A stretch of 64,000 nt of DNA from Oncomelania hupensis (GCA_036898135.1 CM072520.1:1649386-1713385); one strand, 5' to 3'. Shown: positions 49,600 to 63,702, numbered from the stretch's first letter. Program-made: numbers and translations. The notes: a model not told the origin generated them from the sequence alone.

Positions 49600-49925
49600 T
49601 AAAGAGATTTATTTGTATGTTCTTAAATATGCATTATATTTATCCCACTCATTACCCCTTGGGGTCATGAGCAATCTTGCCACTGTAGATTGTTCTAACC
49701 TATAAAGGGAAAAGTGAAAGCCCCAGTTTGTATGTATGTTTGTATGTAGATTATAGTCACACGACACTTTCGCATATAGGTGACTACTGGACCGATTTAT
49801 ACTGACACCAGCGGGCCAGTTGTTGGTAAAGGGGAAAATAATATGATCACACGTTGACCAATCCGGGATTCGAACCAGCGACCTTTCGGTTACTAGCAAG
49901 ACGCTCTTACCAACTGAGCTACCCG
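49600..49925 (-). mobile_element. tRNA-derived SINE
   Basis: The minus strand starts GGGGCCGGGTAGCTCAGTTG, with a clear A box (TAGCTCAGTTGG) and D-arm (GCTC/GAGC), and has a B box GGTTCGAATCC about 40 nt later. The acceptor, anticodon and T stems pair poorly, so it is not a working tRNA. The remaining 250 nt are tRNA-unrelated (CGGTCCAGTAGTCACCTATA, GGGGCTTTCACTTTTCCC) and end near TACAAATAAATC beside a tetranucleotide tract. Confidence 0.75.
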
Positions 49926-49984
49926 GCCCCTCTGCCCCAGTTGAAAACCTGTCTTTCCTTTATAGGCATGACCGATTCACCGCG

Positions 49985-50580
49985 GCAACAGTACCCCCGT
50001 TGGAGTGCCGGGGGTTTCAGTATAAATAGTATCCCCACTTTCTGGAAATTTAGTGCTTTAAATTCCCACTGTCGCTGTCTTCCTCATTTGCTCTTTCCCA
50101 TTCCTGCTCTGTCCTATCACTCTGCTATACTATCTTCTTCTTCGCTAGATCAATGACCTACCTTTTCTCTTGAAAACTCTTCCTGGACAACTCCTTGTTT
50201 GTGTATGAGGTCTGTTGGATCAGCTTGGGAGTATTGGACGCTTTCTGCCGGGTGGTCACTAGCTATAGGGCTTCCTATGATGTTATTATTTAGCAATATA
50301 GGCATTTTATATGTATGTGTTTTGTTGATAATTTATAATGATGTTTGTATTCTATTTTGTTTTTGTAACCGGGGGTTCGATTAGTTGGGGTAAAGCCTCA
50401 GCCGTCCCCTGCGTAGGATGTCTTTATTGTAAAGTGACTGGCCGGTGGAGGGCATTCAGTTTTCCCACTAGGGTTGTTTCAGCAGATCTTTTTTGAGGAT
50501 CGGGGGTTGTCCGGTCCTGATTTGGCTCGGAAGAGTCCGCTGGACCTAAAGCAACAATCAATCAATCATCAATCAATCCC
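49985..50580 (+). repeat. 560-bp dispersed repeat, copy 2 (fullest)
   Basis: Starts TACCCCCGTTGGAGTGCCGG and TTTCAGTATAAATAGTATCC, then TCCCACTGTCGCTGTC, ATCAGCTTGGGAGTATTGGA, GGTTCGATTAGTTGGGGTAA and GGTCCTGATTTGGCTCGG, ending GTCCGCTGGACCTAAAGCAA and a CAATCAATCAATC tail. The simple-sequence tail suggests retroposition. This is the best copy for building a consensus. Confidence 0.82.
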
Positions 50581-51002
50581 ACTCATTTTATTTATTTGAA
50601 ACCTACTTTTACATTCCTGCTAATGATGTGTGTTCATTATCTGTCACATTTCTTTGTTCTTTTTTTACTTACATGCATAGCAATGTCAGCATTATTCACC
50701 ACCACCACCACCCCAAAACAAAAAAAAAATCCAGATATTTGCAAATCTGTGCGAAATGAGTCCCAAATAGTCTAAAAATTACATTTTAAAAAATGTCCGT
50801 CAGTCCGTCTGTCTACCCGTCCTCGGTCGTCTGCCTGTGCAAAACTTGCAAGTGGATTAGCAGAATTTGAGCCAAAAACCTTTACAAAAATACTATATTA
50901 ATAATGTTCCCTCCCACTGCTAACTTCCTCCCCCTCCCCCCGAAAATATCTTGACCCCTCCCCTCCCTACACCTCTCACCTCCAAACATCTTCCGACGCA
51001 GC

Positions 51003-51565
<563 letters not shown>

Positions 51566-52079
51566 CACATTTGGTCAACCTCACATCGAGGTCAAAATAA
51601 CTGGAACTGTCCAAAGTCGGTTAGTATAGGTACTTTGAAGGGCCCTTGACCCTAAACTATGAAAGATATAAGTCCAAACTTGTTGTAGCCTACTTAGAGA
51701 GGACATATTGATCTTTTATATATGTTTCGTTTTTGCGTTGATCAAGGTCATTTTAGGCCTTGCAAAAGCTTTTTTAAATTTTTAAATAGATCATCGTACA
51801 GTAGAATGGCTCTATTTAACTAATAGTATGCAACAACGTTGGGTTATTTGTTCATACATTAGCATGAGAGGTCTGTATCGAACGCATTTCGTACACGTTT
51901 GTATAAAAAGATGTTATCACGTCACTAGCGTTAGTTTGCATATCGAAATAAAAACATTAGAGTGAGATGATTTTATTCAGAGAGTACATACCAGTTGAAG
52001 GGAAAAGACGTGTTCTTTGGAGCTCTAGGAAATCGGGATTTTTCTCTTGGAATAGTGTAGCTGTATCTATAGTACAGCG

Positions 52080-52140
52080 GATGGTCCTGATTTGGCCCGG
52101 AAGAGTCCGCCGGACCTAAAGCAATAACCATGTAATGTAA
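52080..52140 (+). repeat. 560-bp repeat, detached 3' end
   Basis: GGTCCTGATTTGGCCCGGAA followed by GAGTCCGCCGGACCTAAAGC is nearly identical to the end of copy 2. Either it is a separate 5'-truncated copy or it is the rest of copy 3 after an insertion of 51566-52079. The latter contains nothing I recognise. Confidence 0.75.
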
Positions 52141-52920
<780 letters not shown>

Positions 52921-53177
52921 GACATCTTATCCACTCAATTTGAATTGCCAAATTTTCGGTTTTAATAACCTTCTTCAGGGCATTACAATGTCAGTGTGAT
53001 AATGTACAAGCGTTTTACCTATTACTATAATTCGTGACTATAATTCATAATCACACATATATACTAAGTGAACATGACTACAACTCTATCAGAACATATA
53101 TATATATAGAGGCTTAATGTTAGGTATTCATTGTCTTACATACATGCGTGGGTCACGCTAGTACATTTTGAGAGAAA

Positions 53178-53410
53178 GGACATCTAATCGTCATATTCTT
53201 TAAACCTAGCTATAAATTTTGGATTGTTGTCCAGAAGATTCTTATAAGCGTTGAACGTTTTTGAAAATTTTCTGTTAACCGGGAGGTTATTCCAATTTTT
53301 CACGACCCTGTTTACATAAGACAACTTTCGAATATTTGTTCCGTTATAGTTTACTACCAATTTACCCTGCTGATTTCTAGTCTGCTTGATATTTATCAGA
53401 AACATCTGTA
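53178..53410 (-). pseudogene. C-terminal tail of a CR1/L2-like reverse transcriptase
   Basis: The minus strand encodes KLVVNYNGTNIRKLSYVNR, VVKNWNNLPVNRKFSKT and NAYKNLLDNNPKF, ending YDD and a stop. The pattern S-x-x-NRVV-x-x-WN-x-LP, then a hydrophobic/N-A-[FY]-K-N-x-LD helix, marks the very C-terminus of CR1/L2/Jockey-type non-LTR polyproteins. Only the last 70 or so residues are present, a typical dead-on-arrival copy. The clade is inferred. Confidence 0.6.
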
Positions 53411-53529
53411 GAAAACTAACTTGGTTTATCCCGGTAACTATTTTGAATTAAATCCCCTCTAACCTTCTTCCCTTAATTGCTGGCAAACGTCACATTCGTT
53501 CTTTTTTGTTTGTTTACTTTTTGACACTT

Positions 53530-53815
53530 TATTGTCCCTTTTTATGGGGAAATTCTGGACCGCCTCACCCGGGGAAGGCGTAGCCGCAACCTGTGGCGCG
53601 CCCAAACCCAATGTAGTATGTGTGTGTTTTTCTTGTGGAAATTTTGCTGGGAGCAGCGAACCGGAGTACCCGGAGAAAACCCCCGAGAAAGTAAATAATA
53701 TTCGGAGAAATATAACGAGGCGGGATCGATCCCACACCTGTCAGGCGCCATTGGTTTCTGGCCTATGAACAAGGCAAGTTAGTCCCGCCTTAGACCACGC
53801 GGCCACAACGCTCGC
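53530..53815 (-). mobile_element. tRNA-derived SINE with conserved central domain
   Basis: The minus strand begins near 53815 with GTTGTGGCCGCGTGGTCTAA, an A-box-like tRNA-Leu/Ser-type start, and has GGGATCGATCCC as a B-box-like segment. The body contains, on the plus strand, ACCGGAGTACCCGGAGAAAA and CCCC, a motif I recall as widespread in metazoan SINE central domains. I do not assign it to a particular named domain. It lies just outside the HYR exon. Confidence 0.5.
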
Positions 53816-53909
53816 TAACGGCATAGATTCCTGTTTGATTAGGCTGACCATTGCATTTGTACTTTTCTTTTTAGCGAAAGTGGGTGTGAATTCAAACATA
53901 CCACCTCAC

Positions 53910-54034
53910 CTCTCACGGTTATAGAAAAATCACAGGTTGCTTGACGGCCTTCAGAGTCAGTAGCGTCGTAGTGGACTGCGTAGGTCCCCGCTGTCTGCCT
54001 GCTGCCGTAGCCAGGACCCCTTGTTTGAGTTACT
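53910..54034 (-). CDS. Exon encoding the C-terminal half of a HYR (hyalin repeat) domain
   Basis: HYR domains are immunoglobulin-like adhesion modules of extracellular proteins, often next to sushi/CCP or EGF modules. This 125-nt minus-strand exon encodes VTQTRGPGYGSRQTAG and TYAVHYDATDSEGR, then QATCDFSITVR. The G-x-Y-x-V-x-Y-x-A-T-D-x-x-G-x-x-A-T-C-x-F-x-[IV]-x-V pattern is the HYR signature, and the second conserved Cys is present. It follows a T-rich tract and TGTAG acceptor and ends AGAG/GTGAGG; 1 + 41 codons + 1 nt. The partner exon with the first half of the domain (usually DxxPP and the first Cys) was not found nearby, so this is either part of a gene with long introns or a relic. Confidence 0.65.
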
Positions 54035-55298
54035 CTACACAACAAACTGCTTTTACACACACAAACAAATTATTCCATAAATTTTGGAAGACTAAAACTC
54101 GCAAGAACGGATTTTGAATGACCTGGATTCAGATAGCTTGTATACGATGACAGCGATTTAAAAGAACTGCATACATGGCCCTCGTTGTTTAAAAAAATCC
54201 CATTGGACGGTCAAACACACCATCCCCTACTGTAGTAATTGTAATGTTTGTTTTACAGTTACAAACTATTTAGGCAGAAACCAAACCCAAATTTGCTCTG
54301 TGCCCCGATAGTGCAACATCACACGTGGGATGTCCCTATGGTGATTCACACATCAAGTATTGTGAGCACTGGGTATAGAGAAGCAGCATACAATCAGTTT
54401 CCAGAAGCGGGTGAACGCATGCAGGACAATGCCTGATGGGATAGTAAAGATAAGGAACCCATACATGAAATGACACCTAATTTATTTTGTATAATAATGC
54501 ACAATATGGACAAAGACTTCTATATAGATATATAGGCTATAGATATAGATATATAATTTGAATGGTGTAATGACGAAAAACAAACATGCATAGACAGGCC
54601 TCTATCTTTCTGGGTAATTTTTTAAAAATAAATAAACCTACCCTATCGTGTCCTATCCTATCGCGTAACTCGAGGGTCAACATACATTGTGCAATATGCC
54701 TAGGTTTGAAGTGTCTACTATGGGCATGGTACAGAAGACGTCACATAACTTTTCTGCTGTATTCTTGTGAATGTGCACGAACAGTCCTTGGTTTAGATCA
54801 CAGGCTCTGAAGTCTCCTCTTTCGTCTTTGTAAACTCGTAGGCCTCCTATGTAGTATGCAATTGAGGCCTACGAAAGACAAGACTGTGGTTCAGATGAGC
54901 TTTATTCTACTAGGTTCGTAGGCCTAAACGGATTAGTTAGTAGGTTAGCATAGGCAATGAACACAAGCTGCGGCTATAGAAGCTCTCTAATTTCAGTTAT
55001 TTGTTTTTTTAAGAGAAGACCAAATGACCAATGCCCTGTCCTAAACGTTAACTAAACTTTCGAAGGGAAAGTGTCTGTTTTAGCCCGTGATGAACCACAT
55101 TTAAAAACAACCTCGGCAAATTGGAGAGTTATAATGGTATTTACCTCCCCTGGATAAGGACGAACACAATATCGTCTTCAACTAAAGGCGCTGCCGCTTC
55201 ACAACCGCAGGCACGAAGAAAAGTTCGTAGGAATTTCACGATTCCATAACCGGAAACGAAAGGGACAACTACGACTCAAGTTGTAAAGTTTTTATTAC

Positions 55299-55359
55299 CT
55301 CGATTAGTTCCGTACCCGCCAACCATTTTATTTGCAACGGTCAGGATCACAGGCGCCAT
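55299..55359 (-). CDS. Candidate start exon of an unrecognised gene
   Basis: The minus strand reads ATG in context AAAATGG and encodes MAPVILTVANKMVGGYGTNR plus one G before a GTAATA donor (61 nt). The surroundings are CpG-richer than neighbouring intron-like DNA. I do not recognise the peptide. Just downstream on the same strand (55145-55260) a second open stretch contains FVSGYGIVKFLRTF, RACGCEAAAPLVEDD and IVFVLIQG before GTAAAT. Its phase would fit, but the implied intron of about 30 nt is too short, so they may be alternative first exons or chance. Confidence 0.3.
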
Positions 55360-56077
55360 TTTGCTGCTAAACACGTTTTGATCAATAGCTCCACAATGGC
55401 TGAAGCGATTTTATTTTAAGTTTTGGTCTACAGCTACTTTATATCATGGGCTATCCTACATTAGCAGTCCGGTTGTCGGGCAATAGATCCGTGGGTCAGT
55501 CGGACACTCCCAATGACACCTCTTTGTTCCAAAACATGCGTTTAGCCTGCTTTAAATAAGGGAAGACTTTCGCACACTGTCCTCACTTTCATCAGCATCG
55601 TTATTTTCGTTGTCAGTGTTTTCTACATGATCCTCACTATCGTCGCCGTACTATTCTTCATAGTCATCAACTACAGCAGCAACCGCAAGAATTATCATGT
55701 TTTGTTCGTTGACTTCCAACAGTGTGTGGTATTAAAATGTGTTGTTTGTTTGTTGTTGGATTTGTTTTAAAATAAAAGAAATGAACTCAATATACTACAT
55801 GACTAATAGTAGATGCCACCGGACACTATAATTGTTATATCCAATCGTGATCATCGTCATCTTCGTCGTCATGGTCCTCTTCTTCAAAAGTATCATCAAT
55901 AGCCACATCGGCAATAATTGGAATGCTTTCATGCTTTGACTTTTAAAGGTCATTGCTATTAAACGTTCAGTGGTATTATCAACCTCGCTATTGTCCATCA
56001 ATATTAACAAAGGCCACTGGACAGATCTGAAGGCGAATGTCAGAGAACACAAAACATAGAACGATACTTTCTCGTCG

Positions 56078-56098
56078 TTGTCGTCGTCGTCGTCGTCG

Positions 56099-56183
<85 letters not shown>
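56078..56183. repeat. (GTC)n-(ATC)n microsatellite
   Basis: A short CGT/GTC run followed by about 83 bp of ATC repeat. Poly-Asp, poly-His and poly-Ser frames here are artefacts. Confidence 0.95.
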
Positions 56184-56314
56184 TTTTTCCCCAAGGAACT
56201 GGGTTATGGTTATGTTCAACACATACTAACACACAAGAACCTGGTTACAAAAAGATAGTCCAAGTATAAACAGTAGATGTACATATATCCATTCATACCG
56301 ACAACATCATTGTT

Positions 56315-56318
56315 ATCG

Positions 56319-56388
<70 letters not shown>

Positions 56389-56392
56389 TATT
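56315..56392. repeat. (ATC)n microsatellite
   Basis: About 75 bp of ATC repeat. It has no counterpart at the same place in the second duplication unit, where only one ATC tract exists. Confidence 0.95.
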
Positions 56393-56510
56393 GTTGTCGA
56401 CGAGGTAAACCACTGTCTGAGGTTAGAGGTTAATTGTTATAAAACTACCTCACAGTATAATTGATTGCAGAGGAAGAAGAAGAAGACGAAGGGAAAAGAT
56501 TGAACATTGG

Positions 56511-56930
56511 GGTTTAACGTCTACACCCACCATTGGCCATAGGGCAGACGTCTACACCCACCATTGGCCATAGGGCAGACGTCTACACCCACCATTGGCC
56601 ATAGTGCAGACGTCTACACCCACCATTGGCCATAGGGCAGACGTCTACACCCACCATTGGCCATAGTGCAGACGTCTACACCCCACCATTGGCCATAGGG
56701 CAGACGTCTACACCCACCATTGGCCATAGGGCAGACGTCTACACCCACCATTGGCCATAGGGCAGACGGGGATAAACACTCCAGGGCATAAAGAGGTAGG
56801 ACCTATATCAACATTGAACCACCACACCAATCATACTTCTAAAATGGACAGTGACAAATGGTTTTATCTTACCGATCACGGCGTGCTAGGCCAACGCTCT
56901 ACCACTTGAGCTAAGGCGGTGGGACGTGCA
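56511..56930 (-). mobile_element. tRNA-derived SINE family A, copy B (3' unit expanded)
   Basis: On the minus strand the head CCCACCGCCTTAGCTCAAGT-GGTAGAGCG (A box) is followed, after loss of the B box, by a body with CCATTTGTCACTGTCCATTT and GGTTCAATGTTGATATAGGT. The 3' end is an array of about eight 31-bp units. In copy C (57123-57365) this 3' unit is single. At the place where copy A carries its 5-kb 18-bp array, this copy has one unit-like TTATCTTACCGATCAC. Confidence 0.8.
56515..56768. repeat. 31-bp array from the SINE 3' end, first array
   Basis: About eight copies of a 31-bp unit, GTCTACACCCACCATTGGCC and ATAGGGCAGAC. One copy has an extra C, and GGGC/GTGC variants alternate. Confidence 0.95.
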
Positions 56931-57122
56931 AGAATAGGAAAAAGGAGAAAAGGATTTAAAACAAAAAAGCTTATGCTAGTATTAAAGAACAGAGTTTTAC
57001 ATTCAAAAACTAAAGAAAAGCTATTACCCAATACCCCAACTAAAGAGCAGGCAGTATCATCATCGTCAAGCTTCAATACTGACCAAAACGTGTAATTTTA
57101 GGTTACTGTTGTGAGGTTAATG

Positions 57123-57365
57123 ATTTGTCCACCGCCCTAGCTCAAGTGGTAGAGCGTTCACCTGGCACACCGATGACCCAGGTTCGAATCCCGTGGTGGG
57201 CGATATAAAAGGTGGCCATTTTCACTGTCCATTTTAGCAGTATAATTGCTCTGGTGGTTCAGTGATGATTCAAGCCCCTACTTCTCTTTCCCTGGCATGT
57301 TTAAGCCCCTCTGCCATATCGTCAATGGTGGGTGTAGACGTTAAACCTCAATGTTCTTTTCTCTT
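57123..57365 (+). mobile_element. tRNA-derived SINE family A, copy C (unexpanded)
   Basis: Contains the A box TAGCTCAAGTGGTAGAGCG and B box GGTTCGAATCC, separated as in a tRNA. A GTGGTGGGCGATATAAAAG junction follows, then GGCCATTTTCACTGTCCATT, GCTCTGGTGGTTCAGTGATG, TCCCTGGCATG and a single 3' unit CAATGGTGGGTGTAGACGTT with AAACC. Two internal points of this copy correspond to the 18-bp and 31-bp arrays of the other copies, so it shows the ancestral layout. RNA polymerase III transcription is inferred from the boxes. Confidence 0.82.
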
Positions 57366-57514
57366 GTCTGAGGTTAATGTTGCGACGCACACTGCCTCAT
57401 ACAAATATTAAACAATCAGTGGAAAACGATACCTTGTATTTATGAAAGATGCTAAGAATAATCCAATGCACAAGAATGATTTTTTAAATATTTATTTCGA
57501 GATTTATTTAACAC

Positions 57515-58255
<741 letters not shown>

Positions 58256-58279
58256 AGAAGAAAAAGACGTAGAAGAAAG

Positions 58280-58598
58280 GTTTAACGTCTACACCCACCA
58301 TTGGCCATAGGGCAGACGTCTACATCCACCATTGGCCATAGGGCAGACGTCTACACCCACCATTGGCCATAGGGCAGACGTCTACACCCACCATTGGCCA
58401 TAGGGCAGACGTCTACATCCACCATTGGCCATAGGGCAGACGTCTACACCCACCATTGGCCATAGGGCAGACGTCTACATCCACCATTGGCCATAGGGCA
58501 GACGTCTACATACACCATTGGCCATAGGGCAGACGTCTACACCCACCATTGGCCATAGGGCAGACGTCTACACCCACCATTGGCCATAGGGCAGACGG
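58280..58598. repeat. 31-bp array from the SINE 3' end, second array
   Basis: About ten copies of the same 31-bp unit as at 56515-56768. Several have ACATCCACC instead of ACACCCACC, a variant absent from the first array, so the two arrays expanded or homogenised independently. Confidence 0.95.
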
Positions 58599-58693
58599 GG
58601 ATCACCATACCAGGGAACAAGGAGTAGGGACCTATATCAACACTGAACCACTAGAGCAATCATACTGCTAAAATGGACAGTGACAAATGGCCA

Positions 58694-61600
58694 CTTTTAT
58701 CTTGCCCATCACTGTTATCTCGTCCATCACTGTTATCTTGTCCATTACTGTTATCTTGTCCATCACTGTTATCTTACCCATCACTGTTATCTTGTCCATC
58801 ACTGTTATCTTGTCCATCACTGTTATCTTGTCCATTACTGTTATCTTGTCCATCACTGTTATCTTGTCCATCACTGTTATCTTGCCCATCACTGTTATCT
58901 TGTCCATCACTGTTATCTTACCCATCTTGTCCATCACTGTTATCTTGCCCATCACTGTTATCTTGTCCATCACTGTTATCTTGTCCATTACTGTTATCTT
59001 GTCCATCACTGTTATCTTGTCCATCACTGTTATCTTGTCCATCACTGTTATCTTGCCCATCACTGTTATCTTGCCCATCACTGTTATCTTGTCCATCACT
59101 CTTATCTTACCCATCACTGTTATCTTACCCATCACTGCTATCTTGTCCATCACTGTCATCACTGTTATCTTACCCATCACTGTCATCACTGTTATCTTGT
59201 CCATCACTGTCATCACTGTTATCTTACCCATCACTGTTATCTTACCCATCACTGTCATCACTGTTATCTTACCCATTACTGTTATCTTGTCCATCACTGT
59301 TATCTTGTCCATCACTGTTATGTTGCCCATCACTGTTATCTTACCCATCACTGTTATCTTGCCCATCACTGTCATCACTGTTATCTTACCCATCACTGTT
59401 ATCTTACCCATCACTGTTATCTTACCCATCACAGTTAACTTGTTAATCACTGTTATCTTGCCCATCACTGTTATCTTACCCATCACTGTTATCTTACCCA
59501 TCACTGTTATCTTGTCCATCACTGTTATCTTGTCCATCACTGTTATCTTGTCCATCACTGTTATCTTGCCCATCACTGTTATCTTGCCCATTACTGTCAT
59601 CACTGTTATCTTGTCCATCACTGTTATCTTACCCATCACTGTTATCTTACCCATCACTGTTATCTTACCCATCACTGTTATCTTGCCCATCACTGTTATC
59701 ATGTCCATCACTGTTATCATGTCCATCACTGTTATCTTGCCCATCACTGTTATCTTGTCCATCACTGTTATCTTGCCCATCACTGTTATCTTGTCCATCA
59801 CTGTTATCTTGTCCCTCACTGTTATCTTGTCCATCACTGTTATCTTGTCCATCACTGTTATCTTGTCCATCACTGTTATCTAGTCAATCACTGTTATCTT
59901 GCCATCACTGTTATCTTGTCCATCACTGTTATCGTGCCCATCACTGTTATCTTACCCATCAGTGTTATCTTGCCCATCACTGTTATCTTACCCATCACTG
60001 TTATCTTGCCCATCACTGTTATCTTGTCCATCACTGTTATCTTGTCCATTACTGTTATCTTGCCCATCACTGTTATCTTGCCCATCACTGTTATCTTGTC
60101 CATCACTGTTAACTTATCCATCACTGTTATCTTGCCATCACTGTTATCTTGTCCATCACTGTTATCTTGCCCATCACTGTTATCTTACCCATCAGTGTTA
60201 TCTTGCCCATCACTGTTATCTTACCCATCACTGTTATCTTGTCCATCACTGTTATCTTACCCATCACTTTTATCTTGTCCATCACTGTTATCTTGCCCAT
60301 CACTGTTATCTTACCCATCAGTGTTATCTTGCCCATCACTGTTATCTTACCCATCACTGTTATCTTGCCCATCACTGTTATCTTGCCCATCACTGTTACC
60401 TTGTCCATCACTGTCATCTTGTCCATCACTGTTATCTTGTCCATCACTGTTATCTTACCCATCACTGTTTTCTTGCCCATCACTGTTATCTTGCCCATCA
60501 CTGTTATCTTGTCCATCACTGTTATCTTGCCCATCACTGTTATCTTGCCCATCACTGTTATCTTGCCCATCACTGTTACCTTGTCCATCACTGTCATCTT
60601 GTCCATCACTGTTATCTTGTCCATCACTGTTATCTTACCCATCACTGTTTTCTTGCCCATCACTGTTATCTTGCCCATCACTGTTATCTTGTCCATCACT
60701 GTTATCTTGCCCATCACTGTTATCTTGCCCATCACTGTTATCTTGCCCATCACTGTTATCTTGCCCATCACTGTTATCTTGCCCATCACTGTTATCTTGC
60801 CCATCACTGTTACCTTGTCCATCACATTTATCTTGTCCATCACTGTTATCTTGTCCATCACTGTTATCTTGTCCAGCACTGTTACCTTGCCCATCACTGT
60901 TATCTTACCCATCACTGTTATCTTGCCCATCACTGTCATCACTGTTATCTTACCCATCACTGTTATCTTACCCATCACTGTTATCTTGCCCATCACTTTC
61001 ATCACTGTTATCTTACCCATCACTGTTATCTTGCCCATCACTGTTATCTTACCCATCACTGTTATCTTGCCATCACTGTTATCTTGTCCATCACTGTTAT
61101 CTTGCCCATCACTGTTATCTTGTCCATCACTGTTATCTTACCCATCACTCTTATCTTACCCATCACTGTTATCTTACCCATCACTGTTATCTTACCCATC
61201 ACTGTTAACTTGTTCATCACTGTTATCTTGCACATCACTGTTATCTTACCCATCACTGTTATCTTACCCATCACTGTTATCTTGCCATCACTGTTATCTT
61301 GTCCATCACTGTTATCTTGCACATCACTGTTATCTTGCCCATCACTGTTATCTTACCCATCACTGTTATCTTGTCCATCACTGTTATCTTGCCCATCACT
61401 GTTATCTTGTCCATCATTGTTATCTTGCCATCACTGTTATCTTGTCCATCACTGTTATCTTGCCCATCACTGTTATCTTACCCTTCAGTGTTATCTTGCC
61501 CATCACTGTTATCTTGTCCATCACTGTTATCTTGCCCATCACTGTTATCTTGCCCATCACTGTTATCTTGTCCATCACTGTTATCTTGCCCATCAATGTT

Positions 61601-63702
61601 ATCTTGTCCATCACTGTTATCTTGCCCATCACTGTTATCTTACCCATCAGTGTTATCTTGCGCATCACTGTAATCTTACCCATCACTGTTATCTCGTCCA
61701 TCACTGTTATCTTGCCCATCACTGTTATCTTGCCCATCACTGTTATCTTGTCCATCACTGTTATCTTGCCCATCACTGTTATCTTGTCCATCACTGTTAT
61801 CTTGCCCATCACTGTTATCTTGTCCATCACTGTTATCTTGCCCATCAATGTTATCTTGTCCATCACTGTTATCTTGCCCATCACTGTTATCTTACCCATC
61901 AGTGTTATCTTGCGCATCACTGTAATCTTACCCATCACTGTTATCTCGTCCATCACTGTTATCTTGCCCATCACTGTTATCTTGTCCATCACTGTTATCT
62001 AGTCAATCACTGTTATCTTGTCCATCACTGTTATCTTGTCCATCACTGTTATCTTGTCCATCACTGTTATCTTGTCCATCACTGTTATCTTGTTCATCAC
62101 TGTTGTCTTGCCCATCACTGTTATCTTGTCCATCACTGTTATCTTGTCCATCACTGTTATCTTGTCCATCACTGTTATCTTGTCCATCACTGTTATCTTG
62201 TCCATCACTGTTATCTTGTTCATCACTGTTATCTTGTCCATCACTGTTATCTTGTCCATCACTGTTATCTTGTCCATCACTGTTATCTTGTCCATCACTG
62301 TTATCTTGTCCATCACTGTTATCTTGTTCATCACTGTTGTCTTGCCCATCACTGTTATCTTGTCCATCACTGTTATCTTGTCCATCACTGTTATCTTGTC
62401 CATCACTGTTATCTTGTCCATCACTGTTATCTTGTCCATCACTGTTATCTTGCCCATCACTGTTATCTTGTCCATCACTGTTATCTTGTCCATCACTGTT
62501 ATCTTGTCCATCACTGTTATCTTGTTCATCACTGTTGTCTTGCCCATCACTGTTATCTTGTTCATCACTGTTGTCTTGCCCATCACTGTTATCTTGTCCA
62601 TCACTGTTATCTTGTTCATCACTGTTGTCTTGCCCATCACTGTTATCTTGTCCATCACTGTTATCTTGTTCATCACTGTTGTCTTGCCCATCACTGTTAT
62701 CTTGTCCATCACTGTTATCTTGTTCATCACTGTTGTCTTGCCCATCACTGTTATCTTGTCCATCACTGTTATCTTGTCCATCACTGTTATCTTGTCCATC
62801 ACTGTTATCTTGTCCATCACTGTTATCTTGTCCATCACTGTTATCTTGCCCATCACTGTTATCTTGTCCATCACTGTTATCTTGTCCATCACTGTTATCT
62901 TGTCCATCACTGTTATCTTGTTCATCACTGTTGTCTTGCCCATCACTGTTATCTTGTTCATCACTGTTGTCTTGCCCATCACTGTTATCTTGTCCATCAC
63001 TGTTATCTTGTTCATCACTGTTATCTTGTTCATCACTGTTATCTTGCCCATCACTGTTATCTTGTTCATCACTGTTATCTTGCCCATCACTGTTATCTTG
63101 TCCATCACTGTTATCTTGTCCATCACTGTTATCTTGTCCATCACTGTTATCTTGTTCATCACTGTTATCTTGTTCATCACTGTTATCTTGTCCATCACTG
63201 TTATCTTGTCCATCACTGTTATCTTGTCCATCACTGTTATCTTGTTCATCACTGTTGTCTTGCCCATCACTGTTATCTTGTTCATCACTGTTGTCTTGCC
63301 CATCACTGTTATCTTGTTCATCACTGTTATCTTGTTCATCACTGTTATCTTGTTCATCACTGTTGTCTTGCCCATCACTGTTATCTTGTTCATCACTGTT
63401 ATCTTGTTCATCACTGTTATCTTGTTCATCACTGTTGTCTTGCCCATCACTGTTATCTTGTTCATCACTGTTGTCTTGCCCATCACTGTTATCTTGTTCA
63501 TCACTGTTGTCTTGCCCATCACTGTTATCTTGTCCATCACTGTTATCTTGTTCATCACTGTTGTCTTGCCCATCACTGTTATCTTGCCCATCACTGTTAT
63601 CTTGGCCATCACTGTTATCTTGCCCATCACTGTTATCTTGGCCATCACTGTTATCTTGCCCATCACTGTTATCTTGGCCATCACTGTTATCTTGCCCATC
63701 AC
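58694..63702. repeat. 5-kb array of an 18-bp satellite
   Basis: About 275 tandem units of CCCATCACTGTTATCTTG. Variants are CCC, TCC and TTC at the start and GTTGTC for GTTATC, and some units are stretched by an extra ACTGTCATC. Variants are regionally grouped: mixed CCC/TCC/TTA in 58.7-61.9 kb, TCC- and TTC-rich in 62.0-63.56 kb, and GGCC/GCCC alternation at the right border. Large internal duplications are visible (60361-60540 equals 60541-60720). Because 18 is divisible by three, open frames of 250-1270 codons cross it on both strands; they are repeat artefacts. Confidence 0.97.

Larger units (their letters stand above)
55560..56470. repeat. Segmental duplication, unit 1
   Basis: Homologous to 57515-58255 in the same orientation. 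Shared landmarks in order are TCTACATGATCCTCA, TTTTGTTCGTTGACTTCCAA, ATCCAATCGT, CGCTATTGTCCATCAATA and GACACAAAACA-like, followed by an (ATC)n tract and TTAATTGTTATAAAACTACC. The units are diverged by roughly one base in ten, so the duplication is not recent. Confidence 0.85.

Noticed and set aside
49855..49925. A functional tRNA gene (minus strand)
   Set aside because: The A and B boxes are good, but acceptor, anticodon and T stems pair poorly and a long SINE body with a tail follows, so it is a tRNA-derived SINE.
57123..57200. A functional tRNA-Ala-like gene
   Set aside because: The promoter boxes are present, but the same head with the same downstream body recurs at 56930 and 63772, which marks a SINE.
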